The translations under genes and the position numbers were made by a program. This document shows, one piece after another, positions 1 to 7,774 of a DNA stretch of 49,009 nt. The DNA lies in IMG/VR virus record IMGVR_UViG_3300009164_000114, positions 1 through 49,009 of that record. The stretch is one strand, 5' to 3'. Below the pieces are notes generated by a model that searched no databases, was not told the DNA's origin, and saw only the letters and a list, made by a program, of their open reading frames with translations. How positions within the stretch are numbered: position 1 is the first letter of the stretch; each line of letters opens with the position of its first letter. This stretch comes from a virus.

Positions 1-1
1 A

Positions 2-289
2 GTTATTGGTATTGACTTTGCGGCGGGTACAGGTGGCACTGCTACCAATGGCAATTACCCCGTAACTGTCACCAACGCAAACACTTTCACAATCACAGAC
101 ATCAACTCTGGCAGTATTACTGCTGGCGCGGCTATGGCATACGCAAGTCGTTGGTTGATGACGTTTGATGCGGCGGCAGGAGACTACTTCAACAACGCGC
201 CGTTTATTCCTGAAGATGGGGTGTTGGCGGTTAACGGTGTCTATGCTCAAATGAGCAACGTAGTAGCTGTGAACATTTTTTATGGCTGA
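2..289 (+). CDS. Partial virion structural protein (5' end outside window)
   Basis: The frame is open from the window edge for 95 codons and ends at TGA 287-289. Only the C-terminal part is seen. It is rich in Gly, Thr, Asn and Ala with beta-strand-like alternation (NYPVTVTNANTFTITDI) and no charged enzyme motif. This is typical of a phage tail or head decoration protein, and the next gene overlaps its stop by 8 bases, so the two are probably co-translated. Function is inferred from composition and position only; the N-terminal part is needed to name the family. Confidence 0.6.
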   Translation, partial: VIGIDFAAGTGGTATNGNYPVTVTNANTFTITDINSGSITAGAAMAYASRWLMTFDAAAGDYFNNAPFIPEDGVLAVNGVYAQMSNVVAVNIFYG

Positions 290-1022
290 AGTCAAACAAG
301 CAACTCTCAGTGGTCGCAAGCTGTTCATAGGTATCCCTGCCTATGACGGCAAGCTCAATATCAAGACCGCATACGGTCTGGCTCAACTGATGCCAGAAGC
401 GATGCGCCTTGGTGTGGCTGTGACCCTCTCGGATATTTCAAATTGCTCACTGATCACGTTGGCGCGTAACGCGCTTGTGAACGAGTTTTTGAAGACCGAC
501 TGCACAGAGTTGCTGTTCATTGATGCCGATGTAATCGTGACCCCTGACGACATCCTTCGCTTGATGGCACAGGGCGGCACACAAGACATCTCCGCTGGCG
601 CGTACCCGCGCCGTGCGCGAGACAAAAGATTTTTCACTGACCTGTACTGGGATGAGAACGCGAACCTTGAGTTCGTTGGCTCTCTCTTGCGTGTGAAGCG
701 TGTGGGTACAGGTTTTATGTTGATTCAACGCCACGTTATCGAGAAGATGATTGAGGCACATCCCGAGTGGGAATACGCAAACGCAGATGGAGCAAAGCTC
801 CACGCTTTGTTTGATTTCGGTATCGTGAATGGGCAGTATGTTGGTGAGGACTACTTGTTCTGTGATCGTGCCACGCAACTCGGATTCAAGGTCTACATTG
901 ATGTGGACATTAGCTTGCCCCATGTGGGCACCGAAGCATTCACCAGTAACTTCCGTGAGGAAGTTGTTATGCCGCTGTTGGAGAACATCCATCAGTCGCG
1001 CTTGAAAGTTGCAAATGGCTAA
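282..1022 (+). CDS. Glycosyltransferase, GT-A fold (family 2-like)
   Basis: A 246-residue protein expected to transfer a sugar from a nucleotide-sugar donor. The N-terminal strand KLFIGIPAYDG (residues 13-23) and the metal-binding DxD motif in LLFIDADVIV (DAD at 81-83) are the hallmarks of a GT-A glycosyltransferase. A later GEDYLFCDRA segment resembles the ED acceptor region of family 2 enzymes. It overlaps the stop of the upstream structural gene and the start of the next small gene, so it belongs to the virion operon. Phage enzymes in this position may glycosylate virion proteins or host surface sugars; which applies here is unknown. The fold is well supported, the substrate is not. Confidence 0.85.
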   Translation: MAEVKQATLSGRKLFIGIPAYDGKLNIKTAYGLAQLMPEAMRLGVAVTLSDISNCSLITLARNALVNEFLKTDCTELLFIDADVIVTPDDILRLMAQGGTQDISAGAYPRRARDKRFFTDLYWDENANLEFVGSLLRVKRVGTGFMLIQRHVIEKMIEAHPEWEYANADGAKLHALFDFGIVNGQYVGEDYLFCDRATQLGFKVYIDVDISLPHVGTEAFTSNFREEVVMPLLENIHQSRLKVANG

Positions 1023-1260
1023 GACACCAGCATGGACGAGAAAAGAAGGAAAGAACCCGAAGGGTGGGTTGAACGCCAAAGGCCGAGCCTCTGCGAAAAA
1101 GCAAGGCATGAATTTGAAACCGCCCCAGCCCGAAGGAGGCTCCCGGCGAGACTCTTTCTGTGCGAGGATGGAAGGGATGAAAAAGAAGTTGACATCCCCA
1201 AAGACCGCCAAAGACCCCAATTCGAGGATTAACAAATCGCTGAAGGCGTGGAAATGTTAG
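1015..1260 (+). CDS. Small basic conserved phage protein
   Basis: An 81-residue lysine- and arginine-rich protein starting MAKTPAWTRKEG. The blocks PAWTRKEGKNPKGGLNAKGR and NLKPPQPEGG, and the ending SLKAWKC, match a small family common in aquatic phages (I recall it as a DUF, possibly DUF6321, but cannot confirm). The ATG at 1015 lies in the tail of the glycosyltransferase gene and overlaps its TAA. A TTG six bases upstream is less likely. No enzyme motif is visible; a nucleic-acid-associated or virion role would suit the charge. Confidence 0.75.
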   Translation: MAKTPAWTRKEGKNPKGGLNAKGRASAKKQGMNLKPPQPEGGSRRDSFCARMEGMKKKLTSPKTAKDPNSRINKSLKAWKC

Positions 1261-1496
1261 ATTTAAACACCGCATGGTCAGCAATCTTATCCTTAGTGAT
1301 TGGATTGCTTGGCTACATGATGAACGAAAAGTTTAGAGAGCTTGCTCGCATAAGCATCCTCTTAAACAAAACACGCGAGGAGGTTGCCCGTGATAACGTC
1401 ACTCAAGCAGAAGTGGATCGGATTACGAACCACATTGACCAACGCTTTAACAAACTTGAAGCAAAAATTGACCAACTTATTCAGGCGGGGCGATGA
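1254..1496 (+). CDS. Small membrane-anchored coiled-coil protein
   Basis: 80 residues. An N-terminal hydrophobic helix (about 6-24, AWSAILSLVIGLLGYMM) is followed by a charged, heptad-like region (about 40-78) ending in RFNKLEAKIDQLIQAGR. That predicts a single membrane segment with a coiled coil outside it. The ATG at 1254 overlaps the previous stop, and a GTG at 1248 is an alternative start. It could be an accessory lysis or tail protein, but there is no family evidence beyond topology. Confidence 0.65.
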   Translation: MLDLNTAWSAILSLVIGLLGYMMNEKFRELARISILLNKTREEVARDNVTQAEVDRITNHIDQRFNKLEAKIDQLIQAGR

Positions 1497-1876
1497 TGCC
1501 CAGCACAAGTAAGAAGCAACACAATTTCATGGCGGCTGTGGCTAACAACCCAAAGTTTGCTAAGAAAGTAGGAGTCCCACAGTCCGTGGGAAAAGACTTT
1601 AACGAGGCCGACAAAGGCCGCAAATTTTCAAAAGGTGGTGATATGGCTTCCAAAATGAATCCCGGGTTTATGGCAATGATGGCTAAGAAAAAAGCCGAAG
1701 CTAAACCAGCAGGTAAAAAAGCAATGCCCATGAAGGCAACTGGCGCAACCAAGAAGATGATGGGTGGCGGCATGGCTTACGCTAAAGGCGGCTCTGCTTC
1801 TGCTCGTGCTGATGGTGTTGCTACAAGAGGCAAGACCAAAGGCAAGATGCTCAACAAAGGCGGCATGGCCTGCTAA
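1493..1876 (+). CDS. Small basic phage protein with KGGSxSxRADG tag
   Basis: 127 residues, starting MMPSTSKKQHNF (the second ATG at 1496 is equally possible). The N-terminal half (KKQHNFMAAVANNPKFAKKVG, VGKDFNEADKGRKF) is a conserved block seen in many aquatic phages. The C-terminal half is low-complexity Lys/Gly/Met/Ala and ends in a KGGSASARADGVATRGKTKG segment shared with the next two genes. Its start overlaps the preceding stop. Function unknown. Position among virion genes and high basicity suggest a minor virion or DNA-associated component. Confidence 0.75.
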   Translation: MMPSTSKKQHNFMAAVANNPKFAKKVGVPQSVGKDFNEADKGRKFSKGGDMASKMNPGFMAMMAKKKAEAKPAGKKAMPMKATGATKKMMGGGMAYAKGGSASARADGVATRGKTKGKMLNKGGMAC

Positions 1877-1889
1877 TTGGAGACTACTA

Positions 1890-2357
1890 ATGGCTAAAAA
1901 ACTCAGCGCATTTGAACAAGCCTTTGCCGATGCCCGTAAAGCTGGCGACAAAGAGTTTGAGTTCAAAGGTAAAAAATTTAACACTCGTCTAGCTTCGGAT
2001 GAGACTGCCTCTGTTGGCGGCAAGCCTAAGTTTGGCGAATACAAACCTCGTGACTCTGACGCTCGCAAGGGCGAAGAAATGACTTCTAAAAACTACAAGC
2101 CACGTGATAACTACGTGCGCAGTGGTCAGCAGTCTATGGACACAGAGACTGAGTTTGTGCCGCCCGATATGAGCGCATACAAACCTCGTCGTACCCCCGG
2201 CTCTTTGTCTGATGTGACCAAACCCGGTACAGGTACAAACTACGAGAACACTGACACTTCAGATATGTCGTTCAAGCGCGGCGGTTCTGTGGCTTCTGCC
2301 TCTCGCCGTGGTGATGGTTGCGCCCAACGTGGCAAGACCAAAGGCCGTTTAATCTAA
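1890..2357 (+). CDS. Hypothetical phage protein with YKPR repeats and C-terminal tag
   Basis: 155 residues, starting MAKKLSAFEQAFADARKAG; the ATG at 1890 follows a GGAG at 1879-1882. It contains three YKPR motifs (EYKPRDSD, NYKPRDNY, AYKPRRTP). It ends in RGGSVASASRRGDGCAQR followed by GKTKGRLI, the same tag as in the flanking genes. Otherwise it is hydrophilic and probably disordered. The shared motifs point to duplication or a shared recruitment signal. No function is recognised. Confidence 0.7.
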   Translation: MAKKLSAFEQAFADARKAGDKEFEFKGKKFNTRLASDETASVGGKPKFGEYKPRDSDARKGEEMTSKNYKPRDNYVRSGQQSMDTETEFVPPDMSAYKPRRTPGSLSDVTKPGTGTNYENTDTSDMSFKRGGSVASASRRGDGCAQRGKTKGRLI

Positions 2358-2366
2358 GGAGCCAAC

Positions 2367-2753
2367 ATGCCTAAACTAAAAGACCTCGCACTTCCTGAAA
2401 TGGTTCCTGCCGCCGCCGCAAAAGCAGGGCGTCGCAAGATGATGGCGATGGAGATGGAAGATGCTATGAACGCAGAAAATATGCGCAACTACAAGCCTCG
2501 CCGTCCTGAGATGACTCTGGATGATGTGGTGACTCCTGAGACTCGCATGAAACGCGCCGCAATGATGCAGGATGCAAAAGATCAAATGATGCAACCCAAG
2601 ATTGATGCCGCTTACGAAGCCTCACGCACTACCCCCTACAAAAAAGGTGGTTCAGTAGGTTCTGCTTCTTCACGCGCTGACGGTATTGCCCAACGTGGCA
2701 AAACACGTGGCACTATGGTTATGTGTGGCGGCGGCTACATGAAGGGCAAGTAA
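2367..2753 (+). CDS. Hypothetical phage protein with YKPRR motif and C-terminal tag
   Basis: 128 residues, Met- and Ala-rich, helical N-terminal half, a NYKPRRPEM motif, then KKGGSVGSASSRADGIAQRG near the C terminus. An AAGGAGCC Shine-Dalgarno lies just before the ATG. The TAA overlaps the next ATG by one base (TAATG), indicating translational coupling. It is clearly related in its tail to the two preceding proteins, while the bodies differ. Function unknown. Confidence 0.7.
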   Translation: MPKLKDLALPEMVPAAAAKAGRRKMMAMEMEDAMNAENMRNYKPRRPEMTLDDVVTPETRMKRAAMMQDAKDQMMQPKIDAAYEASRTTPYKKGGSVGSASSRADGIAQRGKTRGTMVMCGGGYMKGK

Positions 2754-3073
2754 TGAGAGCCAGTCGCGGCATGGGTGCCATCAATCCTGACAAGATACCC
2801 AAGGGCGTGAAAAAACCACGCCGGGATAACACCGACTTCATGGAAGACGGTACGATGCACCCGCGCCGTGACAACACTGACTTTACAGAGTACGCCGCAG
2901 GTGGCTCCGTAAACTCTGCGGGTAACTACACCAAGCCATCGCTTCGCAAGAAGATTGTGTCGCAGGTGAAAGCCGCCGCGACACATGGCACCAAAGCAGG
3001 TCAGTGGTCTGCTCGTAAAGCTCAGTTGGTTGCCAAGAAGTACAAGGCCGCTGGTGGTGGGTACAAGGACTGA
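2753..3073 (+). CDS. Small basic phage protein with WSARKAQ-GGGY domain
   Basis: 106 residues. The N-terminal part holds two copies of PRRDNTDF. The C-terminal 45 residues (KPSLRKKIVSQVKAAA to KKYKAAGGGYKD), including GQWSARKAQLVAKKYK, form a compact basic domain widespread in aquatic phages and some large DNA viruses. The start overlaps the previous stop. An AAGGSVNSAGNY stretch echoes the GGS tag of the upstream genes. DNA binding or packaging is a guess based on charge. Confidence 0.75.
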   Translation: MRASRGMGAINPDKIPKGVKKPRRDNTDFMEDGTMHPRRDNTDFTEYAAGGSVNSAGNYTKPSLRKKIVSQVKAAATHGTKAGQWSARKAQLVAKKYKAAGGGYKD

Positions 3074-3074
3074 C

Positions 3075-3308
3075 ATGAAAGCACCGCAACAATCCCTGAA
3101 AGACTGGGGCGACCAGAAGTGGCGCACCAAGTCTGGCAAACCGTCGTCAAAGACGGGGGAGCGGTATTTGCCTGAGAAGGCTATCAAGTCCCTGACCTCT
3201 TCGGAGTATGCCGCTACAACCCGCGCCAAACGTGCGGGTAAGGCTCAAGGTAAACAGTTTGTGGCCCAGCCCAAAGCAATTGCAAAGAAAACAGCGGGGT
3301 ATCGTTAA
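3075..3308 (+). CDS. Small basic phage protein (DUF5872-like)
   Basis: 77 residues, starting at ATG 3075 one base after the preceding TGA. The block WGDQKWRTKSGKPSSKTGER, followed by LPEKAIKSLTSSEYAATTRAK and KKTAGYR, is a family I know from phages and large viruses and recall as DUF5872. It is strongly basic and predicted helical at its centre. Its partner immediately upstream (WSARKAQ protein) is a frequent neighbour in similar phages. No biochemical function is known to me. Confidence 0.75.
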   Translation: MKAPQQSLKDWGDQKWRTKSGKPSSKTGERYLPEKAIKSLTSSEYAATTRAKRAGKAQGKQFVAQPKAIAKKTAGYR

Positions 3309-4241
3309 ATGACGACCACAGGTGTAGCCAACTTTGACATGAACTTCACGGAGATCGCTGAAGAAGCGTACGAACGTGCAGGTCGTGAGATGCGCTCGGG
3401 CTATGACTTGCGCACAGCGCGTCGATCTATGAACTTGCTCACGATTGAGTGGGCAAACCGTGGCATCAACATGTGGACGATTGAGCCGGGCACATTCAAC
3501 CTTGTGCAAGGTCAGTTCTGTTATCCCATTCCAGTGGACACCATCGACTTGATTGAGCACCAGATTCGCACACAAGCTAACCAGCAGTCGAATCAGGCCG
3601 ACCTCACCATAACACGTATCAGTGTGTCCACCTACGCCACAATCCCCAACAAGTTGACACAAGCACGGCCTATTCAGGTCATGGTGCAACGTCTGTCGGG
3701 GCAAGAGTCAATTACCTCTACGTTGGCAACTTCAATCACCGCAACGGACACGACCATCACGTTGGCTAACGCCACGGGTCTTCCTGCGTTTGGATTCATC
3801 AAGATTGACAACGAGTACATCAACTACTCGTACATCACAGGCAACACCCTGTACAACTGCTTCCGTGCACAGAACAACTCTACTGCCGCCGCGCATACTG
3901 CCGCCGCTAACGTGTATTGGGCTGATCTACCTGCGGTGACTGTGTGGCCTGTTCCTGATCAAGGTACTGTGTCAACACCGTACTATCAGTTCTCGTATTT
4001 CCGCATGCGCCGAGTTCAGAACGCTGGCTCGGGTGTGCAGACTCCTGACTTGAATTTCCGCTTCCTCAATTGTTTGGTGGCGGGGCTTGCGTACTACGTG
4101 GCGATGAAGTTGCCTGAGTCCGCAGGTCGCTTAGAGATGCTCCAAGCCGTGTATGAGCAACAGTTTGCTCTTGCCGCTGGTGAAGACCGTGAGAAGGCAC
4201 CGGATCGTTTTGTGCCTCGCCAATACTTCATTGGTGGCTGA
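3309..4241 (+). CDS. Head-to-tail adaptor-like protein (P22 gp4 / tail tube-like)
   Basis: 310 residues, starting at the base after the previous stop. The N-terminal helices (EIAEEAYERAGREMRSGYDL, RRSMNLLTIEWANRG) and the later RFLNCLVAGLAYYVAMKLPE with a long C-terminal helix resemble podovirus adaptor proteins that join portal to tail nozzle. The central part (about 110-220) is beta-rich, with STLATSITATDTTITLANAT and an inserted YNCFRAQNNSTAAAH loop. A second, shorter adaptor-like gene follows at 5.1 kb. The head-neck role is inferred from this architecture. Confidence 0.65.
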   Translation: MTTTGVANFDMNFTEIAEEAYERAGREMRSGYDLRTARRSMNLLTIEWANRGINMWTIEPGTFNLVQGQFCYPIPVDTIDLIEHQIRTQANQQSNQADLTITRISVSTYATIPNKLTQARPIQVMVQRLSGQESITSTLATSITATDTTITLANATGLPAFGFIKIDNEYINYSYITGNTLYNCFRAQNNSTAAAHTAAANVYWADLPAVTVWPVPDQGTVSTPYYQFSYFRMRRVQNAGSGVQTPDLNFRFLNCLVAGLAYYVAMKLPESAGRLEMLQAVYEQQFALAAGEDREKAPDRFVPRQYFIGG

Positions 4242-4243
4242 TC

Positions 4244-4672
4244 ATGGGAAATAGGTTTGCATCAGGTAAGAAAGCGATTGCCGAGTGTGATCGCTGTGGC
4301 TTTCGTTTTAAGCTCAAAGACCTGACCAAGCTGATCATCAAGACCAAGCAGGTCACGATCAAGGTGTGTCCCGAGTGTTGGGAACCTGATCAACCGCAGT
4401 TGCAGTTGGGTATGTACCCAGTGGACGATCCGCAAGCGTTGCGCGAACCACGTCCCGATTTGAGTTACACGCAGTCGGGCTACACCGGACTGCAATTGCT
4501 TCCTGACTCCACCACTGACCAAGATGGTGATGGAGTACCGGGCGAAGGTAGCCGTGTGTTTCAGTGGGGTTGGAACCCTGTTGGTGGTTCGCGGTTAAAT
4601 GATGATGGTCTGACACCAAACTACTTGGTATCAGTGTCACAAGTTGGTACAGTAACGATTGTCACGACATAA
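4244..4672 (+). CDS. Zinc-ribbon phage protein
   Basis: 142 residues. Two CxxC knuckles, CDRC near residue 15 and CPEC near residue 42, flank a basic strand region and form a zinc ribbon. A conserved WEPDQPQLQLGMYPVDDPQA block follows, then an Asp/Gly-rich tail. This family recurs between the adaptor genes in aquatic phages. It could stabilise the neck or bind nucleic acid. The metal site is directly visible; the role is not known. Confidence 0.75.
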   Translation: MGNRFASGKKAIAECDRCGFRFKLKDLTKLIIKTKQVTIKVCPECWEPDQPQLQLGMYPVDDPQALREPRPDLSYTQSGYTGLQLLPDSTTDQDGDGVPGEGSRVFQWGWNPVGGSRLNDDGLTPNYLVSVSQVGTVTIVTT

Positions 4673-4682
4673 GGAGCTAGAC

Positions 4683-4859
4683 ATGGACAAGAAAGAAGTC
4701 AAGAAAATCGCTGACACCGAAGTGAAGGCGCACGAAAAGCGCATGCACAAAGGTGCGGCTAAGTTCGCCAAGGGCGGCGTTACCTCTTCCAATATGAAGA
4801 AGTACGGTCGCAACCTTGCACGAGCTATGAACCAGAAATCTACCTCGCGTGGAGGCTAA
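4683..4859 (+). CDS. Small basic hypothetical protein
   Basis: 58 residues with an AAGGAG Shine-Dalgarno at 4671-4676. It is Lys-rich, with a KFAKGGVTSSNMKKYGRNLA segment that recalls the GGS-type motifs of the 1.5-3.0 kb genes. This family (KEVKKIADTEVKAHEKRMH) is commonly found beside the adaptor gene in similar phages. Function unknown. Confidence 0.7.
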   Translation: MDKKEVKKIADTEVKAHEKRMHKGAAKFAKGGVTSSNMKKYGRNLARAMNQKSTSRGG

Positions 4860-4861
4860 TC

Positions 4862-5128
4862 ATGGCTAAGTTCAGCAAAAAGTTAATGGGTAAAGAAGTT
4901 GGCGATGCCAAAGTCTATGCTACCCCACACACGATGGATGGCAAAGAGGTGAAAGCCTCTACCAATCCCGGTAAAGGCCCGAACCACAGCAAGCTCGACA
5001 CGCTTGACATGGGCGTGGGCGGATACAGCAAATCTGGTGGCGAGAAGCCAACCAAGACCAGCGGTATCAAGATTCGCGGAACAGGCGCGGCTACCAAAGG
5101 CGTGATGGCCCGAGGCCCAATGGCGTGA
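4862..5128 (+). CDS. Small hypothetical virion-region protein
   Basis: 88 residues, ATG two bases after the previous TAA. Gly-, Lys- and Thr-rich, probably disordered, with GGYSKSGGEKPTKTSGIKIR followed by GTGAATKGVMARGPMA at the end; the latter is a widespread phage C-terminal motif. No cysteines or enzyme motif. It is placed between two adaptor-like genes, so a neck or DNA-associated minor protein is possible. Confidence 0.65.
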   Translation: MAKFSKKLMGKEVGDAKVYATPHTMDGKEVKASTNPGKGPNHSKLDTLDMGVGGYSKSGGEKPTKTSGIKIRGTGAATKGVMARGPMA

Positions 5129-5135
5129 GGTTAAT

Positions 5136-5798
5136 ATGACGTACACCGAACTCGTTACGTTTGTGTCCGACATCTGTGAGAACACGTTTCCCACAGTTGA
5201 CATGGACATGTTCATCAAGCAAGCAGAACAGAAAATTTACAACACTGTTCAGATTGCAAACTTGCGCAAGAACGTGACTGGATTGACGACTGCTAACAAC
5301 AAGTACTTGTCTGCTCCTAACGACTTCTTGTCGGTGTACTCCATTGCAATCTACCCGTTGACAGGCCCAAACGCCAACGAGTACACCTACTTGCTCAACA
5401 AGGATGTGAACTTCATTCGTGAAGCGTATCCCAAGGCCACTGACACGGGGCAACCCGCGCACTACGCCATCTTTGGCCCCAACTCTGCACTGCCTAATGA
5501 ACTCACGTTCATCCTTGGCCCCACACCGGACGTGCAGTATGGCACCGAGCTTCACTACTACTATTACCCCGAGTCCATTGTCACCGCTAATACAACTTGG
5601 CTTGGCGATAATTTCGATTCCGCGCTCCTCAACGGCACGTTGATTGAGGCGATTCGTTACATGAAGGGTGAAGCCGACATGGTTGCGCTTTATCAGGGCA
5701 TGTATGACCGTGCGATGGTTCAGTTGAAACAGTTGGGCGATGGTAAGCAACGTCAGGATATGTATCGTGACGGTCAAGTTCGTGTACAGGTGGTCTGA
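5136..5798 (+). CDS. Phage adaptor protein (SU10 adaptor-like)
   Basis: 220 residues. The helix VDMDMFIKQAEQKIYNTVQI, the strand region YLSAPNDFLSVYSIAI, HYAIFGPN, LTFILGPTPD and HYYYYPESI, and the long C-terminal helix (LIEAIRYMKGEADMVALYQ) match the adaptor that caps the portal in short-tailed phages such as SU10. It binds the portal ring and receives the nozzle. Length and domain order are normal. The ATG follows AGGTTA, and its stop overlaps the next ATG (TGATG). Confidence is good for the family; the division of labour with the 3.3-kb adaptor-like protein is unclear. Confidence 0.85.
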   Translation: MTYTELVTFVSDICENTFPTVDMDMFIKQAEQKIYNTVQIANLRKNVTGLTTANNKYLSAPNDFLSVYSIAIYPLTGPNANEYTYLLNKDVNFIREAYPKATDTGQPAHYAIFGPNSALPNELTFILGPTPDVQYGTELHYYYYPESIVTANTTWLGDNFDSALLNGTLIEAIRYMKGEADMVALYQGMYDRAMVQLKQLGDGKQRQDMYRDGQVRVQVV

Positions 5799-6217
5799 TG
5801 TCCATTCAACAAACACTCACCACCAGCTTCAAGCAACAGATTCTGCAAGCAGAGCAGAACATTGCAACGGACACGCTCAAGCTGGCACTGTACACAGGTC
5901 TTGCTACGCTTGGCCCTAGCACTACCGTGTACGACACTTCGTATGAAGTTGTTGGTACGGGTTACGTCGCAGGTGGAAACGTCCTCACAGGCGTGACGAT
6001 CAGCACGTCTGCCAATGGCATCGTGTACGTGGACTTCAATAATTCCGTCTGGAATCCGGCGGCGTTCACGTGCCGAGGTGCTTTAATTTACAACGCAAGC
6101 AAGGCCAACAAGTCTGTTGCTGTGTTGGACTTTGGGGCAGATAAAACTTGCCAAACCTCGTTCACAGTGCAAATGCCTGAGAACACATCCACATCTGCGC
6201 TGTTGCGCTTTAATTAA
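5798..6217 (+). CDS. Conserved beta-rich virion protein
   Basis: 139 residues. Helical N terminus (TSFKQQILQAEQNIATDTLK) followed by beta strands: LALYTGLATLG, YEVVGTGYVAGGNVLTGVTI and RGALIYNASKANKSVAVLDF. This family is frequent in tail or head regions of tailed phages and is usually called a structural protein. Translation is coupled to the adaptor gene by a one-base overlap. A tail or decoration role is inferred. Confidence 0.7.
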   Translation: MSIQQTLTTSFKQQILQAEQNIATDTLKLALYTGLATLGPSTTVYDTSYEVVGTGYVAGGNVLTGVTISTSANGIVYVDFNNSVWNPAAFTCRGALIYNASKANKSVAVLDFGADKTCQTSFTVQMPENTSTSALLRFN

Positions 6218-6227
6218 GGAGTCAACT

Positions 6228-6809
6228 ATGTTGAACGTCAAAGCATCTTCTCAAGACACCATTGGTGCAATGCTGACCCGCGCCGCAAGCGCCGATGGTC
6301 ACGCCCAAGCTGGCGGTGTATTCTCAATCGAGTGCCGCGACTCTGAGGGTAACCTCAAGTGGTCTGAAGCACTGCACAACCTCGTGGTGAACGTGGGTCT
6401 GCAAGACATGAACGCTAAGTACTTTTCTGGTAGTTCTTACACCGCCACTTGGTACATTGGTCTGTATGGCGCTGGTGCATCTAACACACCTGCCGCATCA
6501 GACACCATGTCTTCACACGCTGGCTGGACTGAAATTGTCCCATACAGCAACGCTACACGCCCCGCATGCACGTTTGGTACAGCTTCCACTGCTGATCCAT
6601 CGGTGATTACTAACTCTGCTTCCCCTGCGGCGTTTACCATCAACGCAACTGCCACTGTTGGCGGCGCGTTCTTGACCAGTAATAACACCAAGAGTGGCAC
6701 GACAGGTACCCTGTTCTCCGCTTCTGACTTTGCCGCCCCCGGTGACCGTGTGGTTGCCTCTGGTGATACATTGAACGTGACCTACACGTTCAGCCTCGAC
6801 GCCGCATAA
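6228..6809 (+). CDS. Conserved beta-sandwich-like virion protein
   Basis: 193 residues, ATG 6228 after AAGGAG at 6216-6221. It contains LHNLVVNVGLQDMNAKYF, ATWYIGLYGAG, SHAGWTEIVPYSNATRP, FTINATATVGGAFLTSNNTK and GDTLNVTYTFSLDAA. Ser/Thr/Ala-rich beta strands without catalytic residues suggest a tail or decoration protein. The same family sits near adaptor genes in many phages. Its last strand (LNVTYTFSL) resembles the closing strand of Ig-like virion domains. Confidence 0.7.
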   Translation: MLNVKASSQDTIGAMLTRAASADGHAQAGGVFSIECRDSEGNLKWSEALHNLVVNVGLQDMNAKYFSGSSYTATWYIGLYGAGASNTPAASDTMSSHAGWTEIVPYSNATRPACTFGTASTADPSVITNSASPAAFTINATATVGGAFLTSNNTKSGTTGTLFSASDFAAPGDRVVASGDTLNVTYTFSLDAA

Positions 6810-6819
6810 GGAGACACAC

Positions 6820-6999
6820 ATGGCTACTACTTTCAAAAAAGGTGAAGTTGTAAAGCTCTCCGCTGTTGTGCCACAAGGCCCAGTGATCGCCCTGCGCATG
6901 GATGAGAACGGTGTCGTTCAATATCTGGTGGAGTGGAAAGACGCTGACAACGTGGCGCATCAACGCTGGTTCGACGAAGACCAATTAACCGGAGCCTGA
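6820..6999 (+). CDS. Short YodC/DUF2158-like protein
   Basis: 59 residues, ATG at 6820 after AAGGAG (6808-6813) and TGA at 6997-6999. The pattern FKKGEVVKLSAVVPQGPVIA, then VVQYLVEWKDADNVAHQRWFDEDQL, resembles small SH3-like proteins of the YodC/DUF2158 type. It fits exactly between two virion genes and has a clear ribosome site, so it is likely real despite its size. Function unknown. Confidence 0.75.
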   Translation: MATTFKKGEVVKLSAVVPQGPVIALRMDENGVVQYLVEWKDADNVAHQRWFDEDQLTGA

Positions 7000-7000
7000 T

Positions 7001-7762
7001 ATGGCTGAAGGCGGCTGGGGTTCCGGTACATGGGGTGAAGCGGCTTGGGGAGGTTCGGTCTATGATCGCGCCTTCTCGGACACAGCCACGACCTCAGATA
7101 CGGAAGCAGTCGCTGGAAGCGTATTCAATAGCGCAATTGTTGAGATTGGTGAAGGCATAGATTTTGTAGCACCGTTCCACAACTACTTTTCAGGTGTTGA
7201 AGAAGCCGCCGCAATAGGAGATGCCTTATCGGTGGGGGCAAGCACACTGAATGTGTCCATGAGTGAGGCGGCTACGGCGGCGGATGCAGATTCTGCGCAA
7301 CAAGTGTTTGCAACTGCGGTAGACGAAACCATACAGGCGTATGCCTTCTTTCCCTTGGCGGCGCAGACATTTGCTACCGCAGTATCTGAAACTGCCACAG
7401 GCGCAGACGCACTCGCTTCTAACTTTGCGTTCTTTGCAAACGCCAACGAAACGGCAACTGCTTCAGAAACAAACGTAGCCCAGCAGATTTTTGAGACTGC
7501 GGTAAGTGAAAGCGCCACAGGCACAGACACAATGTCTGTCAAGCACACCCTTGAAACCTCGGTTTCTGAGGGTGCCACGGCTTCGGAGATAGATGTAGTA
7601 TCGGCCTCGATCTTCTACGCATCTTTAACAGAAAATGCCACGATTGCAGACGTTCTTACCGCCCGGTTCCTTTGGGAACCAATTGATGACAACCAAGACG
7701 CAAACTGGCAAAATATCAATGATGCGCAAACCCAAAGTTGGACTCCTGTCCAGACAGTCTAA
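7001..7762 (+). CDS. Repeat-containing virion protein (20-residue repeats)
   Basis: 253 residues. The start GGWGSGTWGEAAWGG is a Gly-Trp motif common at the N terminus of phage tail proteins. About residues 80-220 consist of roughly seven repeats of 20 residues around xFxTAVSETATGxDxxxx (for example FATAVSETATGADALASNFA and FETAVSESATGTDTMSVKHT). The C terminus LWEPIDDNQDANWQNINDAQ is a separate conserved cap. It sits directly before the large fibre gene. A rod-like tail accessory is likely. Confidence 0.7.
   Translation: MAEGGWGSGTWGEAAWGGSVYDRAFSDTATTSDTEAVAGSVFNSAIVEIGEGIDFVAPFHNYFSGVEEAAAIGDALSVGASTLNVSMSEAATAADADSAQQVFATAVDETIQAYAFFPLAAQTFATAVSETATGADALASNFAFFANANETATASETNVAQQIFETAVSESATGTDTMSVKHTLETSVSEGATASEIDVVSASIFYASLTENATIADVLTARFLWEPIDDNQDANWQNINDAQTQSWTPVQTV
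7240..7680 (+). repeat. In-gene 60-bp (20-codon) degenerate tandem repeats
   Basis: Consecutive protein segments of 20 residues align to a (V/A)SExATxxD core. DNA copies have drifted strongly, so the repeat is conserved at the protein level rather than freshly duplicated. Confidence 0.7.
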
Positions 7763-7774
7763 TAAGGAAAACAC

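Noticed and set aside
447-1235. Minus-strand 262-codon frame opposite the glycosyltransferase
   Set aside because: Shadow of the glycosyltransferase and the small gene after it; Cys/His/Leu-rich, no homologous pattern.
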